The position numbers were made by a program, and so were the translations under genes. Under the pieces are notes generated by a model. It worked only from the letters and a program-made list of their open reading frames with translations. It had not been told where the DNA came from and did not search any database. This document shows, piece after piece, positions 1 to 10,573 of a stretch of DNA of 64,000 nt. Position 1 is the stretch's first letter. Each line of letters begins with the position of its first letter. Origin of the DNA: Echiichthys vipera (Eukaryota; Chordata; Actinopteri; Perciformes; Trachinidae); contig OY829654.1 in the NCBI GenBank assembly GCA_963691815.1, positions 29,270,805 through 29,334,804 of the forward strand, in the 5' to 3' direction.

Positions 1-1739
1 CCGTCTTGTGAAAAACAAAAAAACTAAATAAATGTACAATTCTTCCAATCTAATCTGCCATAAATTAAATCATTTACATTTTCGGCAAACCGATCGGAAG
101 TGTTAATGCTGTGGTTCTCACGCTGCACAGCGAAACGTTTGGACGGAGGTTCTTGTCACGTGTCCCAGCGCACACATTTTTTTTACTGTCGACACAAACC
201 ATCTAAACACCGGTGAATGCTATGATTATCAACTGCATTGCAAAAAAAAGAAACAACTGCTCTCGTCTGACTTCAGCAGTGCGAGTCTGAGGGAGGGGAG
301 GGGGTTCGTCCTGGAAAACATGCATACTGTACACACACTGAGACCCCCCCCACCCCCAACAACACCTTCAAATCACAGGTGACTGCTGCTTTGCTCAGTG
401 TGCAAATCAAGGCGACAGGACAGTCGAAGTGAGTAGAAACCACAGTTGAAGCAGAGTTCACGGGGCAACGACCTCGGGAGGATTTGAGTCACATTTCTCC
501 TTCTGTTCATTTACTCTTCATGTGTCGAGTGAAATGAGATATTTCTGCAACAGAAAGTGCAGTCGCTTCTTACACAATGTCACAACTCTTACAAGCAATA
601 GTTCCACATTTTGTCTTTCTTTTTTGTCGAGAGTTAGAAGACATCACTCTCGTGGCTGTGTATAAAGATGGAAGGTTTGACAACGCCCCAAATTTAAAGC
701 CAAAACATCTGGACACCACCACAGAGCCAGGCTAGCTGTTTCCCTCAGTTTCCAGTCTTCATGCTAAGCTAAAGCTAAGCTAAGCTAAGCTAAGCTAAGC
801 AACTGCTGTCTCAGGCTCCACACTGAAAGCATTCCCAAAATGTCAAACTATTCCTTCAATGCAGAAGCTGTGGCTGGAGTCGACAGGCTCACCGAGTCTT
901 TAACCTTCATTAAGTGGAACATCAAGCTGACAGGATGAAGGATATCTGATAGTTCTCATTAACCTTCATTCAGCATTTAAACAAACAGGTAATCAGGATT
1001 AGAAATTGGACTGTTCTGGTCCCTTGAGTGCATTTAAAGTGGGCACGTGTTGGCCTGATAGTGGAGTATCCCTGCGCCCCCTCCAGTGAAGAAAGGTGGA
1101 AAAGAATTCACAGTTAGAAAGTCACAACATGAATCATAAAGCCCTATGAAGCAAAAAAACAAACAAAAGAAAACCAACCAACCGGTCTGAGAGAGAGAGG
1201 GAGTCGACGTGAGAGTCTTTGTGTTTTTGCTTTTGTTGCAGTCGAGGTCGCAGAAGTTGGTCGGTCGGTCGGTCGGTCGGGTTTCCACGGGGCATGCGGC
1301 TCGCCACACACCCGGCTTTGTTGAGGTTTCAGGTCTATGGCAGAAGGTCCGTTTTTTTTTTGTATAGCAGCAGCGACATGAAAGTTCATCATTATAATAA
1401 TAATAATAATAACAACAACAGTAAGTGATGGCCATCTCAGAGTTTAACAGACAAACACAGTCAGTAAGACAGAGCAGTCCTCCTCTTCCTCTGAAAACCT
1501 GGACCGGACCAGGGAGAGGGTGGTGGAGGAAGAGGGGGAGGTTTAGGTCCACGAAGAAGAGGTGAAGAGTAGGTCCAATGGAGAGAAGAAGAAGAAAAAG
1601 AAGAAGAGGGAGGGGAGGGGTGTTGAACAGAACGATGCTGAAGTTTTCGTTGGCGTAACGTCTACATTTGTAAAAAGTAGAAGCGGGAGGTAAAACTGCC
1701 ACCAGCAATCGACCTCTAAGAAAAACCCTCCTCTCCAAA

Positions 1740-1746
1740 CACACAT

Positions 1747-1802
<56 letters not shown>

Positions 1803-1826
1803 ACACACGCACGCACGTGCACACAG
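1740..1826. repeat. (CA)n microsatellite with CG interruptions
   Basis: About 43 CA dinucleotides, with GCAC interruptions towards the right end. Confidence 0.95.
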
Positions 1827-2088
1827 ACAGTTTAAAGGAGAAAGTCACGAAAACACCCTTCAGCTCTGATTCTTCTCAAGTTTTCAAGATGAACTGATTC
1901 TATATACAGCAGCACACGAATGAACCCGCACTGATGAAAGAGAAAGAAAAAAAAAACAGTTCTGGAAAAACGCTTCGTCATTTCCACATTACAGGTCATA
2001 AGTTTGATTCTTCGTCCCCCCAACAACAATATATAAACCTTGAAGACATCAGGTGGTAAAGAAGAAAGTAAACTGGCTTCTGGTGCAG

Positions 2089-2107
2089 CGTGTGTGTGTG
2101 TGTGTGT

Positions 2108-2140
<33 letters not shown>

Positions 2141-2141
2141 A
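2089..2141. repeat. (GT)n microsatellite
   Basis: A run of GT dinucleotides with one TATG interruption. A similar shorter run is at 3048-3092, just after the nol4l stop codon in its 3' UTR. Confidence 0.95.
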
Positions 2142-2261
2142 GACTGAAAATGGGAATTGGCAGGTCTGATCTTGAGGTATTTCCTTGTGGTCAACATGGC
2201 GTCTTGGATGCATAAGTAGCAAGTTGCTCCCTGGGTATAAGGGGTGAGGAGGACGATGAGG

Positions 2262-2358
2262 GGGTAGGTTCAGGGTGAGGGGGGAGATTCAAGGTGAGGG
2301 GGAGATTCAAGGTGAGGGGGAGGTTCAGGGGGGGGGGGGGGGGGTTCAGGGTGAGGGG
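2262..2358. repeat. Purine-rich minisatellite, about 18-bp unit
   Basis: Imperfect tandem copies of a unit like GGTGAGGGGGAGATTCAA, with a poly-G run at 2329-2343. It is almost pure purine on the + strand. On the minus strand it would lie in nol4l downstream or UTR sequence as a polypyrimidine tract. Confidence 0.8.
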
Positions 2359-2714
2359 GAAAGTGCTATAGGACACAGAGAGCTTATATACAAGCGAGCA
2401 CAAAAAAAGTTTCACCTCCTTTCTTTTTTTTCAGTTTTAAACCAAACTCCTTTTTTTTTTACTCTATCTTTTCCAGTTTCCATCCAAAGTCTTTTTCCTT
2501 CTTTAGTGCCACCTGTGAAGATTTTGTTTCATCTTTCAGTCACTTGGGAAGAATAATAAAAAAGAAAAAGAAATCATATCTTCAATCAAATCCAAAACAC
2601 TCGTCAGCTTCAGTAGTACTAATTCAGGGGACTCGTTATTCATTTTAAATTGTGAGGGTCGTAAGACAGTGTTTGCAGGGACACCCGTCACTTCTCGAAC
2701 CCATGAGGAGTCTT

Positions 2715-2726
2715 TTTATTTTTATT
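2715..2726 (-). promoter_or_regulatory. Candidate nol4l poly(A) signal, tandem AATAAA
   Basis: Two back-to-back AATAAA hexamers on the minus strand lie about 380 nt after the nol4l stop codon. They are the clearest canonical poly(A) signals between the stop and the left window edge. Vertebrate 3' UTRs are often longer, so use of this site is inferred. Confidence 0.4.
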
Positions 2727-3103
2727 TGACTTTCTTCCTTTCCTCCTCTTCGCCTCCACACCCCATCTTGCTTAGAGTGCAGTGCTGATTGTGAGGAAGA
2801 GAGTCCTTCAGAGAGTTCAAATGCTCCTTTTCTTCTCCTCCTCCTCAGGCAGGATGGATGGATCGAGGTCGTGGGGGATTGTTTTCGAGGGGGGGGAGCG
2901 GTCTCCCTCCCTCCCTTCTCTCCCATTTTCCCACTTGTTCCTCCAAAAAATGTAAAAGTGGCCACAGTTTTCACGAAGAGAAGGCAGATTTAAGAGGAGG
3001 AGGTCTCGGGGGTTCGGACGCAGACGGACACGAAACAAACATAATGGGAGTGTGTGTGTGTGTGTGTTTGTGTGTGCGTGTGTGTGTGTGTTCTCCCCCC
3101 ACA

Positions 3104-3339
3104 TCAGTTCTGCTGCAGGATGAGGTTCTCCAGCTCGTCCGCCGAGCGCAGCAGGAAGGCGGCTGACTCCCGGTAGCCGGCAATCAGCTGACGCACGGCC
3201 GTGATCTCCGGCTGGCTGAGCTGGGTCGACGCCCCGCCCCCTCCTCCACCCCCGCTGCCCCGCCCACCCAGGCTGTTGTTGGCGGAGGAGTTACTGATGT
3301 TGGCTGAGGAGAGAGATTTCATGCTGAGGTCTGTGGGGC
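3104..3339 (-). CDS. nol4l: nol4l terminal coding exon
   Basis: Last coding exon of nucleolar protein 4-like, a poorly characterised vertebrate nuclear protein. It follows a cttcag acceptor (3345-3340), completes a split Gly codon from the previous exon, and ends in TGA at 3106-3104. It encodes GPTDLSMK, a low-complexity Ser/Asn/Gly linker with a seven-Gly run, and then the family signature RQLIAGYRESAAFLLRSADE followed by LENLILQQN-stop. That C-terminus is essentially the same in NOL4 and NOL4L. PTDLS fits the PxDLS consensus for CtBP co-repressor docking; this is an inference from the motif. The Gly run is encoded by a CCNCC-rich + strand tract near 3235-3262 and is likely to vary in length. 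Confidence 0.95.
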
Positions 3340-3751
3340 CTGAAGGTGGATGGAGAGAGGAGGGAGGGAGGGAGGAACAGGAGAACCAAGTGTGCAGGAC
3401 AGAGAAGGTGAAATGAAGAGAAGGAGAGGAGGAACAGGGAGAGGAGGTGAACGAGAGAAAGATCAGTCAGTTCAAAATGGCAGTGGGTTTAAATGTCTTT
3501 TAAAATAAACAGTAGGTAGAGCGCTCAATGAGAGCTCTTCCTGCAGCTCTCCCTCTCCCCTCTCTGCAAAGGGAGTGTGTAACCCTTTAAAACACAACAC
3601 AATAACAGAAACAAACTAACTGAACTGCAGCAGCAACTTTCTTTGGATAATTGCAAAAAAAAAACTAACAATCCAAACTGTCCCTTTAAGGGGCTACTTG
3701 GAGCCTATGCCCGTAGCTCCCAAAGCTAACTACTACTCCTAAAAGCAACTA

Positions 3752-4425
3752 CCGTATTTTCGGATTAAAAGTCGCTCCGGAGTTTAAGTCGCACCAGCCG
3801 AAAATGCATAAAAAAAGAAGGAAAAAAAACATATATAAGACGCACTAGAGTAGAAGTCGCATTTTTTGGGGAAATTTATTTGATAAAATCCAACACCAAG
3901 AATAGACATTTCATCTTGAAAGGCAATTTAAAATAAAACTAGAATAGAGAACAACAGGCTAAATAAGTGTACGTTATATGACGCATAAACAACAAACTGA
4001 GAACGTGCCTGGTATGTTAACGTAACATATTACGGTAAGAGTCATTCACAGAACTATAACATATAGAACATACTATACGTTTACCAAACACTCTGTCACT
4101 CCTAATCACTAAATCCAATGAACTCTTCTTCCTTTGTGTAAATTCTGAACAACTCCGCCAACTCCAATTAGCAGGTAGCATCTTTTTTTTCACGATGCAC
4201 TTCTGCCATGACCCGCCCCCGCCCAATTTTGATTGGTTGACGTGTGTGTGACGATTGCTGATATATGCCTAGTCTCTTACGTGACTGAGATAAATAATAG
4301 CCCGGGCTATTATTTGATATTTTACGGTGTGTTAATAATTTCACACATAAGTCGCTCCAGAGTATAAGTCGCACCCCCGGCCAAACTATGAAAAAAAACT
4401 ACGACTTATAATCCGAAAAATACGG
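3752..4425. mobile_element. TA-flanked MITE in nol4l intron
   Basis: A 674-bp element with terminal inverted repeats. The left end reads CCGTATTTTCGGATTAAAAG, and the right end read backwards is CCGTATTTTTCGGATTATAA. It is bordered by TA on both sides (3750-3751 and 4426-4427), as expected for a TA target duplication. Just inside each end are repeated AAGTCGC / GTCGCTCC / AAGTCGCACC words. No transposase frame is present, so it is non-autonomous. The same AAGTCGCACC ends occur in a very widespread vertebrate MITE; the superfamily (Tc1/mariner-like by its TA target) is inferred. Confidence 0.75.
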
Positions 4426-4618
4426 TACATGTAAGGGTTCTTCTGTACGTTTGTGACGTGTGCAGATTGTTGAGAATCACAATGAAAGACAACATTAAGC
4501 TCCCAAACATGGTCCACATACAGAAACGCCTTAGCTTCAGCTGAGACTGATTGCAGCGGAGGTGTTATAGCATGAAACAACAAGCTTGTTTGCTCACTTA
4601 CGTTAGCTCACTGTAACT

Positions 4619-5254
4619 TAAAGTGTAATTCCAGCGTAAAATCATCCCATGGTCTTTTTTGGCACTTACATTCATCAAATAAGCCATTGAGACAGTTTTT
4701 TTGTGTACAAACGAGAGATATCTGAGAGAGTCGCTAACAGCCGGACGTGGCTAACACTGATTAGCTCGGGGCAGTACGGTGAAGGCATTCAAACGTCTTT
4801 TTTTACCACTAATACTGTTCAAAATAATAGCAAACCTCTGCAGCAGCATGAGAAGAGTCCCTACACAGAAAACAAAGAACCAACAACGTTGTTAGTGAAC
4901 ACAGAGTTTATCAAAAGAGTGTTTTAAAGACTTACCTACTGGCCCCTGTACCAGCTCCTCTCATAGTAAAGTTCATTCAAGTCGATTACCAAAGTCAATC
5001 CAAAACAAACGTTTTCTGTGTAGGGACTCTTCTCATGCTGCTGCAGAGGTTTGGTGTTATTTTGAGCAGTATTAGTGGTTAAAAAAGATGTTTGAATTCC
5101 TTCACCGTACTGCCCCTAGCTAATTAGCTTTAGCGACTCTCCTGGATTTCTCCGTTAATAGTTTATTTTCGGAAAAAACGTCTCCATGGCTTATTTGATG
5201 TATATAAGTGCTGGAAAAGACCATGGGACAATTTTACACTGAAATTACACTTTA
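4619..5254. mobile_element. Foldback element, copy 1
   Basis: A long imperfect inverted repeat. The left arm starts TAAAGTGTAATTCCAGCGTA and the right arm ends in its complement (...GAAATTACACTTTA). The arms share ATCAAATAAGCCAT, TTAGCTCGGGGCAGTACGGT and GCAGCATGAGAAGAGTCCCT in opposite orientations, meeting around a central unpaired part at about 4890-5010. It has no coding capacity. Related copies lie at 8905-9614 and 36530-36775. Confidence 0.8.
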
Positions 5255-5469
5255 CCATCAGCTGCTCTGACTCCTTTCACTACTCTCTTTGCTTCTTTAT
5301 CTCCTCCTCATTCATCCCCCAAATTACACACATGCTGTTTCCTTTCATCTGTCCCTCCTAACTGCCTGCTTCCTCTTTTTCATTTACTCTTCCTTCTTAC
5401 TGTGGTGTCCATCTCCTCTCTGTCTCCATAAAGACCCTCTTCCTCTGTCCCTCACTCCCATCCTCTCAC

Positions 5470-5710
5470 CGTTACTCTGAGCAGCAGCAGCAGTGCCGGT
5501 TGTCAGGGAAACGGGGTGTTGCATGGCAGCGCCCAGGCCCGGGTATCCACGGTAACCGTAGCTGAGGCCGGCTCCGTTGATGTAGAGCTGGGTGTCCTGG
5601 GAGGAGGAGAAGGCTGATGCGGCCAGGGAGTAGGCGGAGTGAGCGAGGGACGCCGGCTCCCTCAGACCTCCACCGCCGCTGGACGGCTTGTCCAGAGAGA
5701 TCTGCTCATC
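5470..5710 (-). CDS. nol4l: nol4l coding exon, Ser/Ala/Gly-rich segment
   Basis: Internal exon of 241 nt with acceptor ctccag before 5710 and donor gtgagag after 5470. It starts in phase 0 with DEQISLDKP and ends in phase 1 (one G of a split Gly codon), which matches the terminal exon exactly. The segment is less conserved: a GGGG run, then HSAYSLAASAF, SSSQD, LYINGAGLSYGYRGYPGLG, and TAAAAAQSN at the end. The order DEPIALDK / HSTYSLPAS / SQD-YANGGLNYSYRGYG in human NOL4L is recognisable, which supports both the exon and the paralogue assignment. The alanine run is encoded by (GCT)n at 5481-5495. Confidence 0.93.
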
Positions 5711-5819
5711 CTGGAGGAGGAGACAACGAGGTGGTTTATTTTCAAAATTCCAAATGCAAACCCTTGAGTGACGTCATAGAGACTACGTCCATATTTTATC
5801 CCTTGTGCCCTCCTTTACT

Positions 5820-5965
5820 AACTTTGGTACCCCTTGTGGCCAAAAACGTCCACGCACAAAACACTGCTATAAAATCACCATATATCAATATTTTTTTCAA
5901 CTCTGCGAGTGTCCAAAACATACGGTCTCAGATCAGATGATAGGATCACAAAATCGATCATCGAC
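5820..5965. repeat. Dispersed repeat, left copy
   Basis: Contains GCACAAAACACTGCTATAAA and ATATCAATATTTTTTTCA. The same words in the same order recur at about 7137-7205 (GCACAAAAACTGCTATAAAG, ATTAATATTTTTTTCAG). The two copies flank the Penelope-like fragment in the same intron. The family is not recognised. Confidence 0.5.
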
Positions 5966-6029
5966 CTTTGGCCTAGGGGGCTCTCGTACCATGTAAACGT
6001 ATGAGCATCCTTGAGTTTGAACATGGTGT

Positions 6030-6590
6030 TTGTTATAGAAAAAAAGGCCTGTGAATGTTCTCATTTGTCCAGGTCATTGTTATTCCCAAAGCAATTTCAG
6101 TCAAAAGTAACTGGACTTGGGTATTTGTCTAGGAAGACGTTTCAACTCTCATCCAAGAGGCTTCATCAGTTCATGTACGCATCTGACCAGGCTGGGACTG
6201 GTCCAACTAGCTGGTGTGGAGATCCAGGTATTAATGACAGTCGTTGGTGGGAAGTTGGTTTGGACTTTGTTAGTGCTCTATTGGGTCTTAATGACAGTCG
6301 TTGGAGTCACAGGAGGCCATTTGTGATCTTGTGTTCTTTGAAGTAAAATTGTTGAATCTCCTGGGAAACAACTGTCACTCTAACGATAAATATGTCCACA
6401 TCCTGGACAGAGAGGACAGATGGTTTGAAAGAGGAGCAAAAGAAGCCATCTATTCAAAAGTAGAGAAACCATCGCTAAACAGAGGGGGAGGTCTGAGACA
6501 CCACTTATATCCAACTCACAATGCTGCCCTTTCATCCCTTCACACAGCAATCCGTAGACAGGTCACATTTAAAGACGTAATTTGAACAGA
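6030..6590 (+). mobile_element. Penelope-like element fragment
   Basis: A decayed retroelement piece in nol4l intron 5711-7477. On the + strand, 6390-6540 reads HILDREDRWFERGAKEAIYS and then KVEKPSLNRGGGLRHHLYPT. This is the C-terminal end typical of Penelope/Neptune-type elements (the E-x-W-F-x-RG-KEAI and LNRGGGLRH motifs after the GIY-YIG region). The upstream part (6110-6170, with TTTCAACTCTCATCCAAGAG) also resembles sequence common next to these ends. The frame is broken upstream and there is no reverse transcriptase, so it is a dead 3' fragment. Confidence 0.7.
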
Positions 6591-7477
6591 CAAACAAAAA
6601 ATGGGATTTTAGCAATAAATCAGAATTGTGCATGAAGACCTGCAGTGTGAACAGAGCGTGTGAGCATCTACTGGGCAGGCCTGGGGCGCTCTTATCAGTT
6701 CTCTCTCTGCCATAACATCGCTTGCTCACATATAAGGTGGGACTTTAAATTATTTTTTTCTTTCTTTTGTTTATTCAGTGATTTATTAGCCCATCTCCTG
6801 TCCTCTATTTCTGCTCTCTCTCTTCACTTATGTGTACATTTATTTGTTTTTTCCCTCTCTCACTGAAAACCTTTATGGCAAGGCAATGGCAATATGTTTG
6901 TAATGTTCAAATTGTTCAATAAAAAGTTTGTCACAAAAAATTAAATGTTTTTTAAAAAAGGCCAAAAGAAAACAACTAAACAAAAATCCCCAATAGATGA
7001 ATTATTTTACATATGATAAAGGGCAGGGAGATAAAACTCTGCCAGAGTATAGAGTCTTGGATATCTCAAAGATTAGCAAAAAAATTGATTTGATTGCATT
7101 AGTATTTTTTATGCAGTTCAAGATTCTGACTCTGGACGCACAAAAACTGCTATAAAGTCCTTATACATTAATATTTTTTTCAGATTTTTTTTTTTTTGCT
7201 TGAATCCTTAAACAACTTCAGCCCTGATCAATATGATCAAATATTCAATCATTTTGGGGAATTCATCCATTTGAATTATTATTTTTAGTTTGAATTATTT
7301 ATTAAAAAACATCACAAAAGATTAATTATTTTGGAGATGGGGCTTTGGTGATACAACATTCTTTGACTTCGTTTGCTGAATGTGAGGTGTGGTAAGCTTT
7401 TATGTAAATTCGTCAGTTTTATCTATTAATATCCTAGTAATATCCTTTCAGATATGGATTCGACTGCACACACTTAC
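6591..7477. other. nol4l intron remainder, AT-rich
   Basis: No exon seen. An AATAAA followed by an A-rich stretch at 6917-6950 on the + strand looks like the 3' end of an old retrotransposed transcript or LINE. Confidence 0.4.
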
Positions 7478-7591
7478 GTGATAAGTGTCGAGGCGCATCC
7501 TCTTTGCGGCGTTGCGTGATTCGCTCTCGCAGGCGGCGGCCAGGATGTTCTCGGCCATGGCAGAGGTGAGGTGAGGTGGAGTTGGACGGGT
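7478..7591 (-). CDS. nol4l: nol4l coding exon, conserved 38-residue block
   Basis: A 114-nt phase 0-0 exon between a ctgcag acceptor (7597-7592) and a gtaagtg donor (7477-7471). It encodes TRPTPPHLTSAMAENILAAA followed by CESESRNAAKRMRLDTYH. This block is strongly conserved across the NOL4/NOL4L family. The basic AAKRMR stretch follows a predicted amphipathic helix (MAENILAAACES) and may contribute to nuclear localisation; that role is inferred. Confidence 0.96.
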
Positions 7592-8417
7592 CTGCAGACA
7601 AAAAAAACACAAATTATTGAGTGAATTAGAGAGAAATCTTCAGCTGGGACTGAGATGAAGACGAACAAGACATTTTTAACATCCTCAGCTGATTACACTC
7701 GACACCCATACAGTTTGTTTATAACAAGAAGAGAAAACGACATCAGCTGAAACAGACTTCCCAGTTTCTACTTTAAAAAGCCTTTTTTATTAATTTGAGC
7801 ACCAACAGCTGTTTAATATTGTTGCTTTTTAGTTTTTAGTTGACTTCTGGGTATTTTTATTTCCATTTTGCTGTAATTGTCGGATTTCATTGCCGTACTG
7901 AAATGTTTTTGTTGCTGGTTTGACCTTGAAAAAGCACTTTGTAACTTTGTTTTGTATGAATAAAGTTTATTATTATCATTACTTTAAGCCACGTAAAGTG
8001 CTCTGCCTTCTGTGTGTGTCTGGAGGTAATAAGAGAGCTAATGGAAATGTGTGCACACAGTGAAGATAGATAAATACTTCCCGGTGTATCCATAAAATCC
8101 CAGGGGGCATCTTTTACGATGATTATGGGGACTGCTAATGTATGTTGAAATTGTGCCATAATAACCACAGTGAAGAGCATGTATTGTAACATTGTGCTGC
8201 TGCACCACCGGGGGGCAGCAGAGACATTTCATCTTTAGTAAAGAAGGCTATGTCGACCAATTCAGTCCATCTATCTATGAAATATGTCAGTTTTATACAA
8301 CTTTTTTTGGGCAGGAAGAGGAATTATAACGTACATTTTCTGCTCTTTCATGTAAAACAGTCATCAGTATAATTGCTCATGTAAATTATTTACTGACAGA
8401 AAATATTGAGATTTCTG
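7592..8417. other. nol4l intron segment with retroelement tail
   Basis: No exon seen. At about 7925-7985 the words AAAGCACTTTGTAACTTTGT, AATAAAGTT and (TTA)n on the + strand look like the 3' tail of a fish LINE or SINE. The rest is unremarkable. Confidence 0.35.
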
Positions 8418-8906
8418 TTAAAGGAGACCTATAATGCATATCATGTATATAATGTTCATATTAAACGTGACCAAAACATCAGATGAGGTCAACATGTGTA
8501 ATGCTGTGATACATTCCATTGGTTAATTGTCCCTGTCACTATCAAATGAACACAAAATGAAAATTAATTGAAAAGTAAATATCTCATCTTTGATCGACAC
8601 GTGACACTTTTATGGCAGCCCCGCCCGCCAAGTACAGTGACGCACAGCTCAAAACTTTAACCTCTCAACACCCACCGGTTCATCACCAATCCAGTTCTTC
8701 AAGAAATTGCTTTTCTTCAGTTGCAAAGAAAATTAATTTAGCTTTTCCTTAAGAAGAAAGAAAGCGTCTCAACAACAGCAGAGTCTGTATTTGTTCACGC
8801 AACTTTGAGCCTTGATTTTCGGCAAAGCGAACGCTTAAAGAGGGGACTTTTGCGGGACGTTCTAGTAGAAACACCAAATACATGTATGGTAACAGGTCTC
8901 ATTTAA
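8418..8906. mobile_element. TTAA-flanked MITE
   Basis: An element of about 489 bp bounded by TTAA at both ends (8418-8421 and 8903-8906). The ends are related inverted repeats: AGGAGACCTATAATGC on the left, and ATGAGACCTGTTACCATACA when the right end is read backwards. The TTAA target suggests a piggyBac-type non-autonomous element. There is no transposase. Its right TTAA touches the next foldback element. Confidence 0.5.
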
Positions 8907-9614
8907 CGTGAAAGTCCGGAAAACTGGACCCCATGTTCTTTTTCAGCATGAAAACACATCAGGTAAGCCAGGTATAGAGAATGCCTGGAGAGAAGCTTAC
9001 AGCCCCAAAGGGCTAACACTGAATAGCTCGGGGCAGTGTGCTGAACACATCCATAACGTCTTTTTTAACCACTAATGCTGCTGAAAATAACAGCAAACCT
9101 CTGCAGTAGCATGAGAAGAGTCCCTACACAGAAAACAAAGCACCAACAACGTAGTTAGTGAACCCAGAGTTTATTAAAAGACTGTCTCTTACCAGTAGGT
9201 CCATGTTGACAGGTCGTCCTTACAAGTTCGATAGTCAACTTGTACGGACTTCACTATGAGAGGAGCTGGTACAGGGGCCAGTAGGTAAGTCTTTAAAACA
9301 CTCTTTTAATAAACTCTGGGTTCTCTAACTATGTTGTTGGTGCTGTGTTTTCTGTGTAGGGACTCTTCTCATGCTGCTGCAGAGGTTTGCTGTTATTTTG
9401 AGCAGTATTAGTGGTTAAAAAAGACGTTTTGGATGTGTTCAGTGCACAGTCCCAAGCTAATCAGTGTTAGCTCTTTGGGGCTGTTAGCGACTCTCTGGGC
9501 ATTCTCAGCACTATCCACTGTTGATCAACTGAAAAAACTGTCTCCACGGCTTAGTTGATGTGTTTTTTTGCTAAAAAGAGCATGGGGGTCCATTATTGCC
9601 AGACTTACACTTTA
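8905..9614. mobile_element. Foldback element, copy 2
   Basis: A second member of the family at 4619-5254. It has the same GCATGAGAAGAGTCCCTACA, TTAACCACTAATGCTGCTGA and GGGGCCAGTAGGTAAGTC words and again opposite-oriented arms, ending ...CTTACACTTTA at 9614. It carries a central block with GAGCTGGTACAGGGGCCAGT. It lies in nol4l intron 7592-9661, 48 bp from the conserved exon. Confidence 0.75.
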
Positions 9615-9661
9615 AGACACCCTGCTAACATATGAACAAATAAAAGCAGCAGCCACAGTAC

Positions 9662-9850
9662 CTCCATGCCGCTCTTCTTCATGCGTCTGCAGGATTTGAG
9701 GTAGGTGCGGATGCGCTTGCGGGCGCGTTCCTGGAACTCTGGGAACTGTCTGCTGCAGGACTCGATGATGGCCTGGATCTTCTCCTTGGGCTGTTTAGAG
9801 ATGGGAACCATCCGATCCAAGTTCTCGTCCACAAACAGACGCACAAACAT
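9662..9850 (-). CDS. nol4l: nol4l coding exon, core conserved domain
   Basis: A 189-nt phase 0-0 exon (63 codons) with acceptor ccctgcag and donor gtactg. It begins MFVRLFVDENLDRMVPISKQ, continues PKEKIQAIIESCSRQFPEFQ and ends ERARKRIRTYLKSCRRMKK-SGME. This is the most conserved part of the family. ESCSRQFPEFQ is the NOL4L form, while NOL4 has DSCRRQFPEYQ, and this decides the gene name. The Arg/Lys-rich C-terminal half looks like a nuclear or nucleolar localisation signal. It is separated from the next upstream exon by only a 116-bp intron (9851-9966). Confidence 0.97.
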
Positions 9851-9966
9851 CTGCAGGGAGACAACGCAGCTATTTGTCATCATGTGTGCACAAATATATA
9901 CAAACTTATGATGTAATGTCTTGTCTTTATGAACATGAGGCGACGTTATTATCATGTATCACTCAC

Positions 9967-10158
9967 ATTGAAGGCCTTTAGTCTCTCGGGATCGACTCCC
10001 TCTGTGTCGTTGATCTTGTCATTGTCGTCGTGGTCGTCATGGTCATCGTCGTCATCGTCGGGGGCGACCTGGCTGCCGTGACGGCCAGTGGTCAGGTCCT
10101 CGGCACCCAGGTCCATCTTCATGCTGTCGTAGCTGCCGCCCGAACTGTACTGAGGAGA
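9967..10158 (-). CDS. nol4l: nol4l coding exon with acidic Asp/His tract
   Basis: A 192-nt phase 0-0 exon (64 codons) starting SPQYSSGGSYDSMKMDLGAE and containing the acidic run DDDDDDHDDHDDNDK before INDTEGVDPERLKAFN. Human NOL4L has the same order (SPPYSSGSYDSIK, then an Asp/His tract, then NDSEGMDPERLKAFN). The donor is gtgagt (9966-9961). The acceptor is unusual: the AG at 10160-10159 is preceded on the minus strand by GTGTGTGTTT and then about 80 GT dinucleotides instead of a normal polypyrimidine tract. The first 30 codons are duplicated in inverted orientation, with a stop codon, at 17288-17377. Confidence 0.95.
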
Positions 10159-10160
10159 CT

Positions 10161-10340
<180 letters not shown>

Positions 10341-10573
10341 ACATATATATATATCAGGATATAGCATGTTTTCTGGTAATTTAATAAATAAATAGAAAAT
10401 AGAAAATAACCACATGGTAAAACTCCTGTGAAGTAAATACTCAGAGGGAGAGTTAAAGCCTTTGAAATCTTTTTATATCCTTCTCCTTACTTGTGCCTAT
10501 CCACAACTTTATCCTGGAGCTCTTTTGACGTGGTGAATTCTTTGTGTTACCATGAACTACTAGGAGTGAAATC

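Larger units (their letters stand above)
1..3103 (-). other. nol4l 3' UTR and downstream flank
   Basis: No coding signal was seen on either strand. The segment holds a (TAAGC)n run (about 763-800) inside a dispersed teleost repeat with the words GGCTAGCTGTTTCC and AGTCTTCATGCTAAGCTAA (about 690-800). It also holds a (TAA)n run (1394-1412), CA/GT tracts at 1740-1826, 2089-2141 and 3048-3092, and a purine minisatellite at 2262-2358. Short open stretches across the microsatellites are Thr-His or Cys-Val artefacts. The first few hundred bases below 3103 are the likely nol4l 3' UTR; the rest is extended UTR or intergenic. Confidence 0.6.
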
